Positions 33,161-42,383 are shown, counted from the first letter of the stretch. The stretch: DNA of 64,000 bases from Paenibacillus alkalitolerans (GCF_016482785.1 NZ_JAEMXM010000003.1:186001-250000), one strand, 5' to 3'. Translations and numbers: made by a program. Notes: generated by a model from the letters alone, not told the origin.

Positions 33161-33188
33161 CGGACGGAGCGGGACAATCCCGTTCCGT
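33161..33188 (+). other. Stem-loop after the fructan binding-protein gene
   Basis: ACGGACGGA pairs with TCCGT-T-CCGT (one bulged T) around nine bases, 8 bases after the stop and without a T-run. Same position as the stem-loop at 3092-3118 relative to its binding-protein gene. Confidence 0.5.
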
Positions 33189-33213
33189 TCCGGTTCCGAA
33201 AGGTGTGGAGTGG

Positions 33214-34722
33214 ATGATGAGAATAACAACATACGACGAGAAATACCGGCCGCAATTTCATTTCAGTCCCGCGGCGCATTGGTTGAACGATCCGAACGGG
33301 ATGGTTTACTACGAGGGCGAGTATCACCTGTTCTATCAGCACCATCCGAACGGCACGACATGGGGTCCGATGCACTGGGGTCATGCCGTAAGCCGCGATT
33401 TGGTTCATTGGGAGCACCTGCCGATCGCGCTTGCTCCGGATCATAACGGATTTATTTTTTCGGGAAGCGCGGTTGTCGACTGGAACGATACGAGCGGATT
33501 TTTCTCCGGCGGTTCTGGGTTGGTGGCTGTTTTTACCCATACCGACACGTATCCGGGCACGGAGCGTTCAAGACAGCGGCAAAGCTTGGCGTACAGCTTG
33601 GATAAAGGAAGAACATGGAATATGTACGAGGGTAACCCCGTGCTCGCGGAAGAACATATAGACGATTTCCGCGATCCGAAAGTGTTTTGGGATGAGCGGA
33701 TCAACCGGTGGGTTATGGTGCTTGCGGCCGGGGACCGCGTCAGATTTTACTCCTCGCCGGATTTGAAGGAATGGACGTTCTCCAGTGAATTCGGAGCTGA
33801 AGACGGCTCGCATGACGGAGTCTGGGAGTGCCCCGATTTGTTCGAATTGCCTATCGACGGGGATGAAGGGAATAAGAAATGGGTGCTCATCGTCAGCATC
33901 GGAGATAACCCCGGTACGCCGGAAGGCTCCAGAACGCAATATTTTGTCGGCGAATTCGACGGTATGGCGTTTAGGAACGGCAATCGTTCGGATACAGTGC
34001 TATGGCTCGATTACGGAAGGGATAATTACGCCGGAGTTACGTGGTCGGACGTATCCGCCGAAGACGGCCGGAGATTGCTTATCGGATGGATGAACAACTG
34101 GAAGTACGCCAACTCCACGGCTAGCGGCGTATGGCGCGGCGCAATGACACTCCCGCGCGTATTGTCGTTGCGGAGCGGACCTGACGGTATCCGGTTAGTC
34201 CAGATTCCCGTGAAAGAACTCCAGCGTCTCCGCCTTTGGAGCGACCGTTGGGACGGCTTGCGGATCGAACCGGGCCAAAACCCGCTGCAGGGCTTAAGGG
34301 GAAATCAATTGGAAATTGAAGCCGATTTCGAAATCGGCGATGCCGGGCAATTCGGATTTAAGCTGAGAAAGTCGGAGCGCGAGCAAACCGTTGTCGGTTA
34401 CGATGTTCGCAGCAGCACGTTGTTTATCGACCGCACGAAATCGGGAACCGCCGATTTTCACCATGAATTCGCATGCAGGCATGGAGCGCCGCTGCCGCCG
34501 GAGAACGGGCGCATTAAGCTGCACATATTCGTGGATTGGTCATCCGTGGAAGTGTTTGCCAACGGCGGCAAGGTAGTTATGACGGATCAAATTTTCCCCG
34601 AACCGGCGAGCACGGGTTTGGAATTATATGCGGCCGAAGGCGCCGTAAAGCTAGTCTCAATGAAAGTGCATACCTTAAAGTCTATATATTCGAGCCGCGA
34701 CCCGGCTGCCGTGGCGCGGTAA
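33214..34722 (+). CDS. GH32 beta-fructosidase, canonical active site
   Basis: Hydrolyses fructosyl bonds (sucrose-type or short fructan oligomers). 502 residues: five-bladed propeller with nucleophile D26 (WLNDPNG), transition-state D154 (FRDPK) and acid/base E205 (WECPDLF), then a C-terminal beta-sandwich. No signal peptide, so it acts on imported sugar. Start could be ATG 33214 or 33217; a GTG at 33205 overlaps the ribosome site. Whether it prefers sucrose-6-phosphate or free oligosaccharide is not clear; an ABC importer rather than PTS favours unphosphorylated substrate. Confidence 0.9.
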   Translation: MMRITTYDEKYRPQFHFSPAAHWLNDPNGMVYYEGEYHLFYQHHPNGTTWGPMHWGHAVSRDLVHWEHLPIALAPDHNGFIFSGSAVVDWNDTSGFFSGGSGLVAVFTHTDTYPGTERSRQRQSLAYSLDKGRTWNMYEGNPVLAEEHIDDFRDPKVFWDERINRWVMVLAAGDRVRFYSSPDLKEWTFSSEFGAEDGSHDGVWECPDLFELPIDGDEGNKKWVLIVSIGDNPGTPEGSRTQYFVGEFDGMAFRNGNRSDTVLWLDYGRDNYAGVTWSDVSAEDGRRLLIGWMNNWKYANSTASGVWRGAMTLPRVLSLRSGPDGIRLVQIPVKELQRLRLWSDRWDGLRIEPGQNPLQGLRGNQLEIEADFEIGDAGQFGFKLRKSEREQTVVGYDVRSSTLFIDRTKSGTADFHHEFACRHGAPLPPENGRIKLHIFVDWSSVEVFANGGKVVMTDQIFPEPASTGLELYAAEGAVKLVSMKVHTLKSIYSSRDPAAVAR

Positions 34723-34752
34723 TTGAGGATGTGAGAGGGAGGGACATTTTTC

Positions 34753-37017
34753 ATGGGGCAAAAGGATTCGACAGAAGAGGCAGGTTTGATCGCCCATTGG
34801 ACGTTTGACGAGGGAGCGGGGAAAGGCGCGAAGGATATTGCCGGCGGTTTCGTCGATCCGGTCGAATACGTGTTTAACGACGCCCGGTTTACAACGCCTT
34901 GCGATCCTCAATGGAGGAAAGGCGTTCGAGGCGGAGCTCTGCTGTTCGACGGATATTCCACATGGGTAACGCGCCGGGCCGGTCAAGTGGAAGCGCCTCG
35001 CGACGCTCTCTCCGTTACCGCCTGGGTCGCTCCGCGATCCTACGAGTCGGGAGAAGGGCAAAGACTCTCCGCAATAGTGAATCAACATGACCGGGAGAAC
35101 AAGGAAGGTTACATTCTCGGGATGTACCGTCACGGCTCGTGGTCGCTGCAGCTCGGGCTGGACGGCGCGTGGGAGGAGGTTTGGGCGACGGACGATCCGT
35201 TGGCCAAACATCAATGGTCCTTCATCGCCGCAACGTTCGATAAAAGCACGGGACTCATGAAGCTGTACTTAAACGGTAAGGAAGCCGCGTCGAAAGCCGT
35301 GTCGAAGCATGCGGGAATTACGCCTGCCCGGACGGATTTGCTCTTGGGCAAAAACAATCGAAGCACCGTGATTGCCGAAGCGTTCCACTTAAACATGTTC
35401 AACGGCATGATGGACGATGTCAAGATTTACAACCGTGCTCTCAGCGCTGAACAAATCGCGCATGCTTACGCGGTTCACCTGTCACCGTACGGAGGTAAAA
35501 TTCCGCCGATTCCGTGCGACGATATCAAGCTGGACAGAAGCTTGCTGCTCAATGACAGGCATCGCCCGCAATACCACGTAAGCCCGCCGGCGCATTGGAT
35601 GAACGAGCCTCATGCCCCGATCTATTTCAACGGTCAATACCATCTGTTTTACCAGCACAATCCGCAGGGACCGTACTGGCACCATATTCATTGGGGACAT
35701 TGGGTGAGCGGCGACATGGTTCACTGGAGAGACGTCCCTGTCGCTTTGGCTCCGGAAAAGGATGCGGTCGATCCGGACGGAGTTTGGTCCGGCAGCGCGG
35801 CTTACGACGAGAACGGCGTGCCTGCGCTGTTCTTTACCGCCGGCGACGACAACGCAAAGCCGAACCAAAGTGTGGGTCTGGCGAGGAGCGCTTTCTCGGA
35901 GGACGGAGATAACGATTTGGTACGCTGGGTGAAGCATCCGGAACCGGTTATCGAGCAGCCGCAAGGCATCGGCTTGACGGCCGATTTCCGCGATCCTTTC
36001 GTATGGAAAGAAGGCGACACGTGGTATCTGTTGATCGGATCCGGGTTCGAAACTGAAGGAGGGACGGCGCTTGCCTACACTTCGACGAATATAACCGATT
36101 GGGAGTACAAAGGTCCGTTCTATGTCGGCAATATAAATAAGTATCCTTACTTGGGGCCAGTGTGGGAGCTTCCCGTGCTGCTCCCTCTCGGCAAGGATAA
36201 AGCCGGTAACGAGAAGCATCTGTTCTTAATCAGCCCGGTCGGTCCTGGAGCGGATGTAGAGGTGTTTTATTGGATCGGCGCGTTCGATAAGCGGAATTTC
36301 AAGTTTATTCCCGAACGGAACGAACCTCAGCTGATCGATGTCGGGGATTTCCACTTCACGGGACCGAGCGGCATGGTCGATCCGAAGACGGGGCGAAACA
36401 TCTTGTTTACGATAGCGCAAGGCGAAAGAACGCCGCATCTGGATTACATCTCCGGTTGGGCGCATAACGGCGGGCTCCCGGTGAGTGTGTACCTCCGGGA
36501 GGACGGACGGCTCGGCGTTGAACCGATCGAAGAGCTCCAAGCTTTACGCGGCGAAAAGCTTGTCTCTTTCGAAAACAAACCGTTGGAAGAAGCGAACGGT
36601 TTGTTGAAGGACGTGAAAGGCGACATGTTGGAAATTCGGCTGGAGCTGGAAGCGCAAGACGCGGATCAAGCGGGGATCAAGGTTCGCTGTTCTCCCGGCG
36701 GTGAAGAGGAGACGCTTGTTTATTACGATTATCGCGAAGAGATGCTGAAGGTAAACCGGACGAAAACGACGTTGGACCGCTTTGAAAGAAGCAATGGCGT
36801 TCAAGGCGGCAAATTGGAGCTTGGCGGGGAACATTTGAAGCTGCGAATATATTTGGACCGCTCGATGATTGAAGCATACGCCAACGGGTTGAAAAGCTTG
36901 ACAACACGAGCGTATCCGAGCCGGGAGGATGCAATGGGAATGCAGATTTGGGCGAGCGGAAGCAGAAGCGCTACGGTCAAATCGATGGAAGTTTGGCGGA
37001 TGAAGCCGGCGTGGTAA
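34753..37017 (+). CDS. LamG-like + GH32 fusion with altered nucleophile motif
   Basis: 754 residues. The first ~245 form a concanavalin/LamG-type beta-sandwich (GLIAHWTFDEGAG, then MDDVKIYNRALSAEQIAHAY), followed by a GH32 propeller and C-terminal sandwich. The canonical WMNDPNG is WMNEPHA here, so the nucleophile Asp is Glu285. RDP is kept (D414) and the acid/base Glu is kept (E472) but in WELPVLLPL instead of WECPD. This marks a divergent GH32 subgroup with possibly different linkage or transfer activity. No signal peptide. Last gene of the fructan operon, ending before a strong terminator. Confidence 0.85.
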   Translation: MGQKDSTEEAGLIAHWTFDEGAGKGAKDIAGGFVDPVEYVFNDARFTTPCDPQWRKGVRGGALLFDGYSTWVTRRAGQVEAPRDALSVTAWVAPRSYESGEGQRLSAIVNQHDRENKEGYILGMYRHGSWSLQLGLDGAWEEVWATDDPLAKHQWSFIAATFDKSTGLMKLYLNGKEAASKAVSKHAGITPARTDLLLGKNNRSTVIAEAFHLNMFNGMMDDVKIYNRALSAEQIAHAYAVHLSPYGGKIPPIPCDDIKLDRSLLLNDRHRPQYHVSPPAHWMNEPHAPIYFNGQYHLFYQHNPQGPYWHHIHWGHWVSGDMVHWRDVPVALAPEKDAVDPDGVWSGSAAYDENGVPALFFTAGDDNAKPNQSVGLARSAFSEDGDNDLVRWVKHPEPVIEQPQGIGLTADFRDPFVWKEGDTWYLLIGSGFETEGGTALAYTSTNITDWEYKGPFYVGNINKYPYLGPVWELPVLLPLGKDKAGNEKHLFLISPVGPGADVEVFYWIGAFDKRNFKFIPERNEPQLIDVGDFHFTGPSGMVDPKTGRNILFTIAQGERTPHLDYISGWAHNGGLPVSVYLREDGRLGVEPIEELQALRGEKLVSFENKPLEEANGLLKDVKGDMLEIRLELEAQDADQAGIKVRCSPGGEEETLVYYDYREEMLKVNRTKTTLDRFERSNGVQGGKLELGGEHLKLRIYLDRSMIEAYANGLKSLTTRAYPSREDAMGMQIWASGSRSATVKSMEVWRMKPAW

Positions 37018-37036
37018 AGGCTGACCCGGCGAAAAG

Positions 37037-37073
37037 AAAACCGTGCGGAACGCGTTGTTCCGCACGGTTTTTT
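37037..37073. terminator. Bidirectional terminator
   Basis: AAAACCGTGCGGAAC pairs perfectly with GTTCCGCACGGTTTT around CGCGT, with T-runs in both directions. It serves the fructan operon (plus) and the WGxxGxxG gene (minus). Confidence 0.92.
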
Positions 37074-37086
37074 CAGGTCGGCTTTC

Positions 37087-37452
37087 TTAAGTGCGCTCTC
37101 TGTTCCGATTGCGGCCGAACAAGCCGGCAAGGCCCAAGAGTCCCAACAAACCGAGCCAGTTTGCCCCGCCATTGTTGTCGCCTGCCGCGTAACCTCTAAC
37201 TGTGTCGCGGTTCCGGAAGTTGTCGGTCCGGTTAACCCCGGTAGTCCGGCCGTTCCACATATCGTCGGTTCCCACCGCACCGCCGCGCGTATCCGTGGCA
37301 TAGCCGCGAGTCGTTCCATCAGCTCCCGCAGCTTGTCCGGTAGTGCCTGTAATGCCTGTGTTTCCGTTTGCTTCAGTGTGCGCAGGCAGCACAAGCGTAA
37401 TGGACACAATGGATACAATGGTGGCAATCAGTAAAACCTTGATGATTTTCAT
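37087..37452 (-). CDS. WGxxGxxG-type secreted small protein
   Basis: 121 residues. Signal peptide or N-terminal helix (MKIIKVLLIATIVSIVSITL), a Gly/Thr/Asn/Arg-rich middle, and a C-terminal glycine-spaced helix NWLGLLGLLGLAGLFG followed by RNRNRERT. This is the layout of the WGxxGxxG-CTERM proteins seen in Bacillus and Paenibacillus, with a Leu between Trp and the first Gly. Function unknown. AAGGAGG precedes the ATG. Base composition resembles the Gly-rich lipoprotein at 43055. Confidence 0.78.
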   Translation of the reverse strand: MKIIKVLLIATIVSIVSITLVLPAHTEANGNTGITGTTGQAAGADGTTRGYATDTRGGAVGTDDMWNGRTTGVNRTDNFRNRDTVRGYAAGDNNGGANWLGLLGLLGLAGLFGRNRNRERT

Positions 37453-37576
37453 GTTTTTTGCCTCCTTATGTTAGTCCGCTAAGCGAACACCAGTATTTAT
37501 TTCCCCCAAAAAAGAAAAAATTATGCAAAAAATAATGAGAATAAGTTCTTCTCGCCGACAACGATATAATTAAGGC

Positions 37577-37813
37577 GCCCAGGCGGCGGGATCGTCGAAC
37601 GAATAGGGTCAAAAATGACCCTATTCGCATTCATAAGGTCAGTTCTTGAGCTTACAGACCAGGTGGCGGGCTGCGTCGAGCACAGATAGGGTCAAAAATT
37701 GACCCTATCTGCATAAATAAGGTCATTTTTTGAGTTTACGCATCCATGCGCCAACTACGATAGGGTCAAAAACTCATCCTATTTGCTTAGATAAGGTCAG
37801 TTTTTGACCCTAT
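37577..37813. repeat. Three ~80-bp tandem units of GGGTCA dyads
   Basis: Each unit holds a dyad near ATAGGGTCAAAAATTGACCC (starts 37603, 37685, 37759: spacing 82 and 74), then ~10 bases, then an ATAAGGTCA-TTTTTGAG-TTAC half-motif (37633, 37717, 37791). A GC-rich AGACCAGG.GGCGGG..GTCGA segment separates units 1 and 2. No coding potential. The half-motif resembles the ATAAGG...GAG..CTTA core of the element at 28217-28406. Confidence 0.75.
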
Positions 37814-37857
37814 AGACCAGTACACGGGGAAGGATGCATCGTTTTGACAGCGTATAA

Positions 37858-37890
37858 AAAAAGGCCTCGCCAAAAGGCGCAGCCCCTTGT
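37858..37890 (-). terminator. Terminator of the FMN reductase gene
   Basis: Read on minus: GGCTGCGCC-TTTT-GGCGAGGCC with an internal mismatch, followed by seven T. Ten bases beyond the stop of the gene. Confidence 0.7.
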
Positions 37891-37901
37891 TCCATATGCT
37901 T

Positions 37902-38444
37902 TTATAATTGCTTCATCCTGAGAGTACGCGTCAAATAAATGAGATGGTCCAGTGCGCGATCCACACGCGTACGCACCGCTTCCGCTTCAGGCTCGCCTTC
38001 TTCAGTGAATCTCCTGTGTTCGCCGCCGATGGACACCCACTCGGAACAATTGATTCCGTGCATGTTCCGCACCATAGCCTGCATATGCGTCAAAGAACTG
38101 ACGCCGACCGCGCCGCCGGAGGAGCTTACGCACAGTACGGGCTTGCCGGAGAACTCGTCACTCCCCATATAATCGAGCGCATTCTTGAGAACACCGGAGA
38201 CGGATCCGTGATACTCGGGCGTGCCGAGTACGATCCCGTCCGCATTGGCAACGCTCCGAATCATGTGAGCCGTGTTGGCGTCCGTTTGCTCCGAATAGGG
38301 CATATACAGCGGCACCGGCATTTCCCGCAAATCTACGATGGAAGCCTCAACGCCCTTCTTTTGCAGCACTTTGGCCATATACCGAAGTAATTTTGTGCTT
38401 GTGGAATCTTGGCGGTAGCTTCCCGCGATCAATACGATGTTCAT
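37902..38444 (-). CDS. NADPH-dependent FMN reductase (azoreductase-like)
   Basis: Flavodoxin-fold oxidoreductase of 180 residues that reduces flavin, quinone or azo compounds. MNIVLIAGSYRQDSTSTKLL provides the FMN phosphate loop; GTPEYHGSVSGVLKNALDY is the classic family signature. Start at 38444 because AGGAGG lies ~12 bases upstream; the longer frame to 38507 has no ribosome site. Divergent from pepF. Physiological substrate unknown. Confidence 0.87.
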   Translation of the reverse strand: MNIVLIAGSYRQDSTSTKLLRYMAKVLQKKGVEASIVDLREMPVPLYMPYSEQTDANTAHMIRSVANADGIVLGTPEYHGSVSGVLKNALDYMGSDEFSGKPVLCVSSSGGAVGVSSLTHMQAMVRNMHGINCSEWVSIGGEHRRFTEEGEPEAEAVRTRVDRALDHLIYLTRTLRMKQL

Positions 38445-38599
38445 GTCGAAAAATGACCTCCTGGCTGCATCATTGATTAATTGCATATCTTTGACATTAT
38501 CATACATCGATCAAAAGAGAGCAAGACAGGAGTCCGTAAGCGGCTATCGAATATATAGGGAATGTTGTTTATTTGGAAATGAAAGGAGCTAACAACATA

Positions 38600-40423
38600 G
38601 TGCAAAGAATGACAAGAGCGGAGCTGCCGCAGGAAGCGACATGGAACCTTACTGATCTTTTCCCGTCGGCGGAGGCTTGGGACGCGGAGCTAAGCTCTGT
38701 ATTATCGGAATTAAAGAAGATCACGGCATATAAAGGGCGCGTAGGAGAGAGTGCCGCAATTCTGTCAGCGTGCCTGCAAGAGGAAGAAGCGATCAAGGTG
38801 CGGATGATGCGGATCTACACCTATGCAAGCCTGCGCAACTCGGAGGACTGTACGAATCCGGACAATCAAGCGAACATGGAACGAGCGGGCGATGCGCTGA
38901 CGCAGCTGAACGCGGCGTTGTCGTTCATCGATTCCGAAATATTGGCGCTTCCGGACGGGACGGTCGAACGGTATATCGAAGAAGAACCGGGGCTGCGCGT
39001 GTACGCCAGGAGCTTGAACGTGCTGTTAGATTCCAAACCGCACCGTCTCTCGCCGGAAACGGAATCCGTGCTTGCTTCGCTGGGAGAAGTGTTCAGCGCT
39101 CCGTACTTCATCTATCAACGGAGCAAGCTGACCGACATGACGTTCGCGCCGGTTAAGGACGAAGAAGGAACGGAGTGGCCCGTTTCCTTCGCTTTGTATG
39201 AGAAGAAGTATGAACTATCACCGAATACCCAGCTGCGCCGGGCGGCGAACCGTTCTTTCGTCAACACGCTGAAGACGTATCAAAATACGTTTGCAACCGT
39301 GTACGCAACTGAGGTTAAGAAGCAAGTCGCAATGTCGCGTCTAAGAGGGTACGAATCGGTTACGGATATGCTTTTGGAGCCGCAGCAAGTGAGCAAGGAC
39401 ATGTACAACAATATACTTAACATTATACAAGCAGAGCTGGCTCCGCATATGCGGCGCTTGGCCGGGTTGAAGAAACGCTCGCTCGGTTTGGACCGGATGT
39501 TGTTTTGCGACTTGCAAGTTTCGCTTGATCCCGAATACAGCCCTAAGACCACTTATGAAGAAGCTTCCCGCGTGGTCGCGGAAGCGTTGAAGGTATTGGG
39601 TTCGGAATACGGCGCAATGGTGGAGACCGCGTTGTCTCGGCGCTGGGTGGACTACATGGATAATGTGGGCAAATCAACGGGAGCGTTTTGCTCAAGTCCA
39701 TACGGTGTCCATCCTTATATTCTCATGACTTGGACGGATACGATGAGAGGCGCATTCACGCTGGCACATGAGCTCGGACATGCCGGGCACTTCTATTTGG
39801 CCGGCCGCAGCCAGAGCTACGTAAACGTCAGGCCGTCTTTGTATTTTATCGAAGCGCCCTCCACGTTAAACGAGCTGCTGCTGTTCGATTATATGATGGC
39901 GAAAGCCGGAAGCCCGCGTATGAGACGCTGGTTAATCGGACAATTTCTCAACACGTATTACCATAATTTCGTTACACATCTGTTGGAAGGCGAGCTGCAG
40001 CGGAGAGTTTATGCGCTGGCGGAAGCGGATCAACCGATTACGGCGAAAATATTAAATGAGCAAAAAGGCGAGCTGCTTGCAAAATTTTGGGGAGATGCGG
40101 TGGAGTTGGATGAAGGCGCGCGGTTGACTTGGATGCGCCAGCCGCACTATTATAAAGGACTTTACCCGTATACGTATGCCGCAGGTTTGACCGCTTCGAC
40201 CGCCGTTGCCCGTCTTATCCGGGAGGAGGGACAGCCTGCCGTCGACCGTTGGTTGGAGGTGCTGAAATCGGGCGGCACGATGAAGCCTCTTGAATTGATG
40301 CGGATGGCAGGAGTCGATATGTCATCGCCGGAACCGATTCGCGGCGCGGTCTCCTACGTCGGTTCCTTGATCGACGAGTTGGAGAGGTTGATGCAGGGGG
40401 AATTGAACGAGCCCTTCCCGTAA
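38600..40423 (+). CDS. pepF: Oligoendopeptidase F (M3B)
   Basis: Cytoplasmic zinc peptidase that trims oligopeptides. 607 residues from GTG 38600, which follows AAAGGAG by 11 bases; the longer frame from TTG 38573 would start before this site. Zinc motif H390-E-L-G-H394 (AHELGHAGH) and third ligand E418 (YFIEAPSTLNE). The length is normal for PepF. A GC-rich hairpin overlaps its stop and faces the convergent cotJ operon. Confidence 0.92.
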   Translation: MQRMTRAELPQEATWNLTDLFPSAEAWDAELSSVLSELKKITAYKGRVGESAAILSACLQEEEAIKVRMMRIYTYASLRNSEDCTNPDNQANMERAGDALTQLNAALSFIDSEILALPDGTVERYIEEEPGLRVYARSLNVLLDSKPHRLSPETESVLASLGEVFSAPYFIYQRSKLTDMTFAPVKDEEGTEWPVSFALYEKKYELSPNTQLRRAANRSFVNTLKTYQNTFATVYATEVKKQVAMSRLRGYESVTDMLLEPQQVSKDMYNNILNIIQAELAPHMRRLAGLKKRSLGLDRMLFCDLQVSLDPEYSPKTTYEEASRVVAEALKVLGSEYGAMVETALSRRWVDYMDNVGKSTGAFCSSPYGVHPYILMTWTDTMRGAFTLAHELGHAGHFYLAGRSQSYVNVRPSLYFIEAPSTLNELLLFDYMMAKAGSPRMRRWLIGQFLNTYYHNFVTHLLEGELQRRVYALAEADQPITAKILNEQKGELLAKFWGDAVELDEGARLTWMRQPHYYKGLYPYTYAAGLTASTAVARLIREEGQPAVDRWLEVLKSGGTMKPLELMRMAGVDMSSPEPIRGAVSYVGSLIDELERLMQGELNEPFP

Positions 40424-40438
40424 CTAAGGGGGAAGGGC
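40411..40438. terminator. Hairpin overlapping the pepF stop
   Basis: GCCCTTCCC pairs perfectly with GGGAAGGGC around ten bases. No T-run, so termination strength is uncertain; it sits between convergent genes. Confidence 0.5.
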
Positions 40439-40446
40439 ATTGCCGG

Positions 40447-41016
40447 TTAAAACACTTTTTTCGCCTCTTGATCGGCTTTCAATATTTCTACGCACTCGCG
40501 GAACCGCAGCGAATGAACGATTTCCCGTTCCCGCAAAAATTTCAATCCATCCTGCAAGTCTACATCATCCGTCATGTCGATCAGCCACTGGTATGTGGCG
40601 CGCGCCTTTTCTTCCGCCGCAATATCCTCATAGAGGTCCGTGATCGGATCTCCTTTAGCCTGTATGTAAGCGGCCGTCCACGGTACTCCCGCCGCATTTT
40701 CATAAAACAACGCTTTATCGTGATTTGCATAATGGGCTCCAAGTCCCGCCGCCCTGAGCTGTTCGGGGGTCGCGTCTTTGGTCAGTTTGTAGACCATTGT
40801 TGCAATAATTTCCAAATGGGCGAATTCTTCGGTGCCGATATCGGTCAGTACTCCGATCACTTGATCGGGTATCGAATATCTCTGATTCAAATACCGGAGC
40901 GCGGCCGCCAATTCGCCGTCCGCACCTCCGTATTGCTCAAGCAAAAATTTGGCCATCTGCGGATCGCACTTGCTCACTCTGACGGGATACTGCAGCTTTT
41001 TTTCATAAATCCACAT
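40447..41016 (-). CDS. cotJC: Spore coat protein CotJC (manganese-catalase-like)
   Basis: 189 residues. Four-helix ferritin-like protein related to manganese catalases; motifs EEFAHLEIIATMVY and EEKARATYQWL provide Glu and His in metal-binding positions. In B. subtilis it is a spore coat component made under sigma-E. Last gene of the cotJABC operon, 35 bases after cotJB. Whether it has catalase activity is not shown by sequence alone. Confidence 0.92.
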   Translation of the reverse strand: MWIYEKKLQYPVRVSKCDPQMAKFLLEQYGGADGELAAALRYLNQRYSIPDQVIGVLTDIGTEEFAHLEIIATMVYKLTKDATPEQLRAAGLGAHYANHDKALFYENAAGVPWTAAYIQAKGDPITDLYEDIAAEEKARATYQWLIDMTDDVDLQDGLKFLREREIVHSLRFRECVEILKADQEAKKVF

Positions 41017-41051
41017 TTCGAATCCCCCTCATACGGCTCCATAGTATTCGG

Positions 41052-41315
41052 TCAAACCTGCCAAGGCCATGGACCTTGATTCCACTGGAAAGGGCTTCGG
41101 GTAAGGCTTTGTCCGTAGTTTCTCAGCGGACCGTACAGCGCTTCGAATTGCTGCGCCAATTGAGCCCGTTGGATCGCGGTTTGATTGTACTGCTCGATTG
41201 CGCTCTGATCGTAAGGGTGGGTGTCCAAGTACAGGTTTAATTCGACAAGGACGAAATCAACGGTTTGAAGCTCGTACAGCATCTTGTAGTAACGCTCGTC
41301 GATGGGAGCCTTCAT
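41052..41315 (-). CDS. cotJB: Spore coat protein CotJB
   Basis: 87 residues, starting MKAPIDERYYKMLYELQTVD and with the family LNLYLDTHPYD stretch. Needed in B. subtilis with CotJA and CotJC for a small coat-associated complex. ATG overlaps the cotJA stop by 4 bases, and AAAGGAGG lies just upstream. Ends in a Trp/Pro-rich tail (NQGPWPWQV). Confidence 0.92.
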   Translation of the reverse strand: MKAPIDERYYKMLYELQTVDFVLVELNLYLDTHPYDQSAIEQYNQTAIQRAQLAQQFEALYGPLRNYGQSLTRSPFQWNQGPWPWQV

Positions 41316-41533
41316 TTCATCAAACCTCCTTTCGGCCCGCCTTCATAAGGGCTGTAATAAGCAGGCCACAGCGTCCCGTGCTTTAACGCTTCCGCCGGAG
41401 AAAATTGCGGAAGCCCGGGCGGCTGAAACGGCGCGTACACTTGAGGGGGAACGACAAAGGTCCGATATCGTTGAGGGGGGCAAGGATCGAACGGACTGGC
41501 AAATACCTCGTACGTTTTATATTGATTCAGCAC
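41312..41533 (-). CDS. cotJA: Spore coat-associated protein CotJA
   Basis: 73 residues from GTG 41533, chosen because GGAAGGAGG lies a few bases upstream; the 18 extra codons to 41587 would precede the ribosome site and give a non-family N-terminus. Family motifs are FDPCPPQRYRTF and FSPAEALKHGTLWPAYYSPY. First gene of cotJABC. Sporulation control by sigma-E is expected; a CATATATT on the minus strand near 41610 might be its -10, without a convincing -35. Confidence 0.9.
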   Translation of the reverse strand: MLNQYKTYEVFASPFDPCPPQRYRTFVVPPQVYAPFQPPGLPQFSPAEALKHGTLWPAYYSPYEGGPKGGLMK

Positions 41534-41714
41534 TGGGAAAACCTCCTTCCCGATTTTTAACTTTTCAAGAAAAACTTTAAACGACATAAATAATTCGCTA
41601 CATTGAATATATGCACAAACGTCTCGTACGAATGACGAAACATTTATTGCGTATTGGAGAATGAATTACTACAATGGAGTTAATAAAGCGAAGTGAAAGG
41701 GAGGAAAAAAGTTC

Positions 41715-42245
41715 ATGCAAAGACCGAACAGCAGTGAGTATCCGTCCTACTTTGCGGGTTATATCAATGCCGTGCCGGAAGGGGATCTGCCGGATCTGCT
41801 TGAGGAGCAAAAACGCGCCGCCATTGAATTGTTCCGATCGTTAACGGAAGAAGACAGCGGGTTCCGGTATCTCCCGGAGAAGTGGAGTATTAAAGAAACG
41901 CTCGGACATGTGATCGATACCGAGCGTGTAATGAGCTATCGTCTGCTGCGAATCGGCAGGGGCGACACGACTCCGCTCCCGGGCTTCGACCAGGACGAGT
42001 TGATGAAAGGCGCGTCATTCGATCGCCGCAGCTTGGAAAGTTTAATTAAGGAATACGGAGCGGTCCGCGATTCCTCGTTGGAGCTGTTCTCGGGTTTGCC
42101 GGAGGAGTCATGGACGCGGCAGGGTACCGTCGCCGACAACGGTATTACTGCTCGCGCATTGGCCTATATTATCGCCGGGCACGAAAGACACCATGTTAGA
42201 ATATTGAAGGAACGATATTTGACCGAATTACATACTGCTGAATAA
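41715..42245 (+). CDS. DinB-family protein
   Basis: 176-residue four-helix DinB/YfiT-like protein. Metal-site His residues are expected in ETLGHVIDTERV and the late AGHERHHVRIL. GGGAGG precedes the ATG. Such proteins are metal-dependent thiol transferases (for example bacillithiol transfer) or of unknown role. Monocistronic. A second DinB-like gene, of different composition, is at 49163. Confidence 0.85.
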   Translation: MQRPNSSEYPSYFAGYINAVPEGDLPDLLEEQKRAAIELFRSLTEEDSGFRYLPEKWSIKETLGHVIDTERVMSYRLLRIGRGDTTPLPGFDQDELMKGASFDRRSLESLIKEYGAVRDSSLELFSGLPEESWTRQGTVADNGITARALAYIIAGHERHHVRILKERYLTELHTAE

Positions 42246-42383
42246 ATTGCGAATGAGTTTCGATTTTTCAGAATTGAAAGAAAATTCTATCATTTTAGGA
42301 CTTCAGTAGGTTGAGGTATCTATAAATCTATTTTAGACTAGTAGAACCAGGCACAGTAAGAATCCGTTAAAGGAGGACATGAG

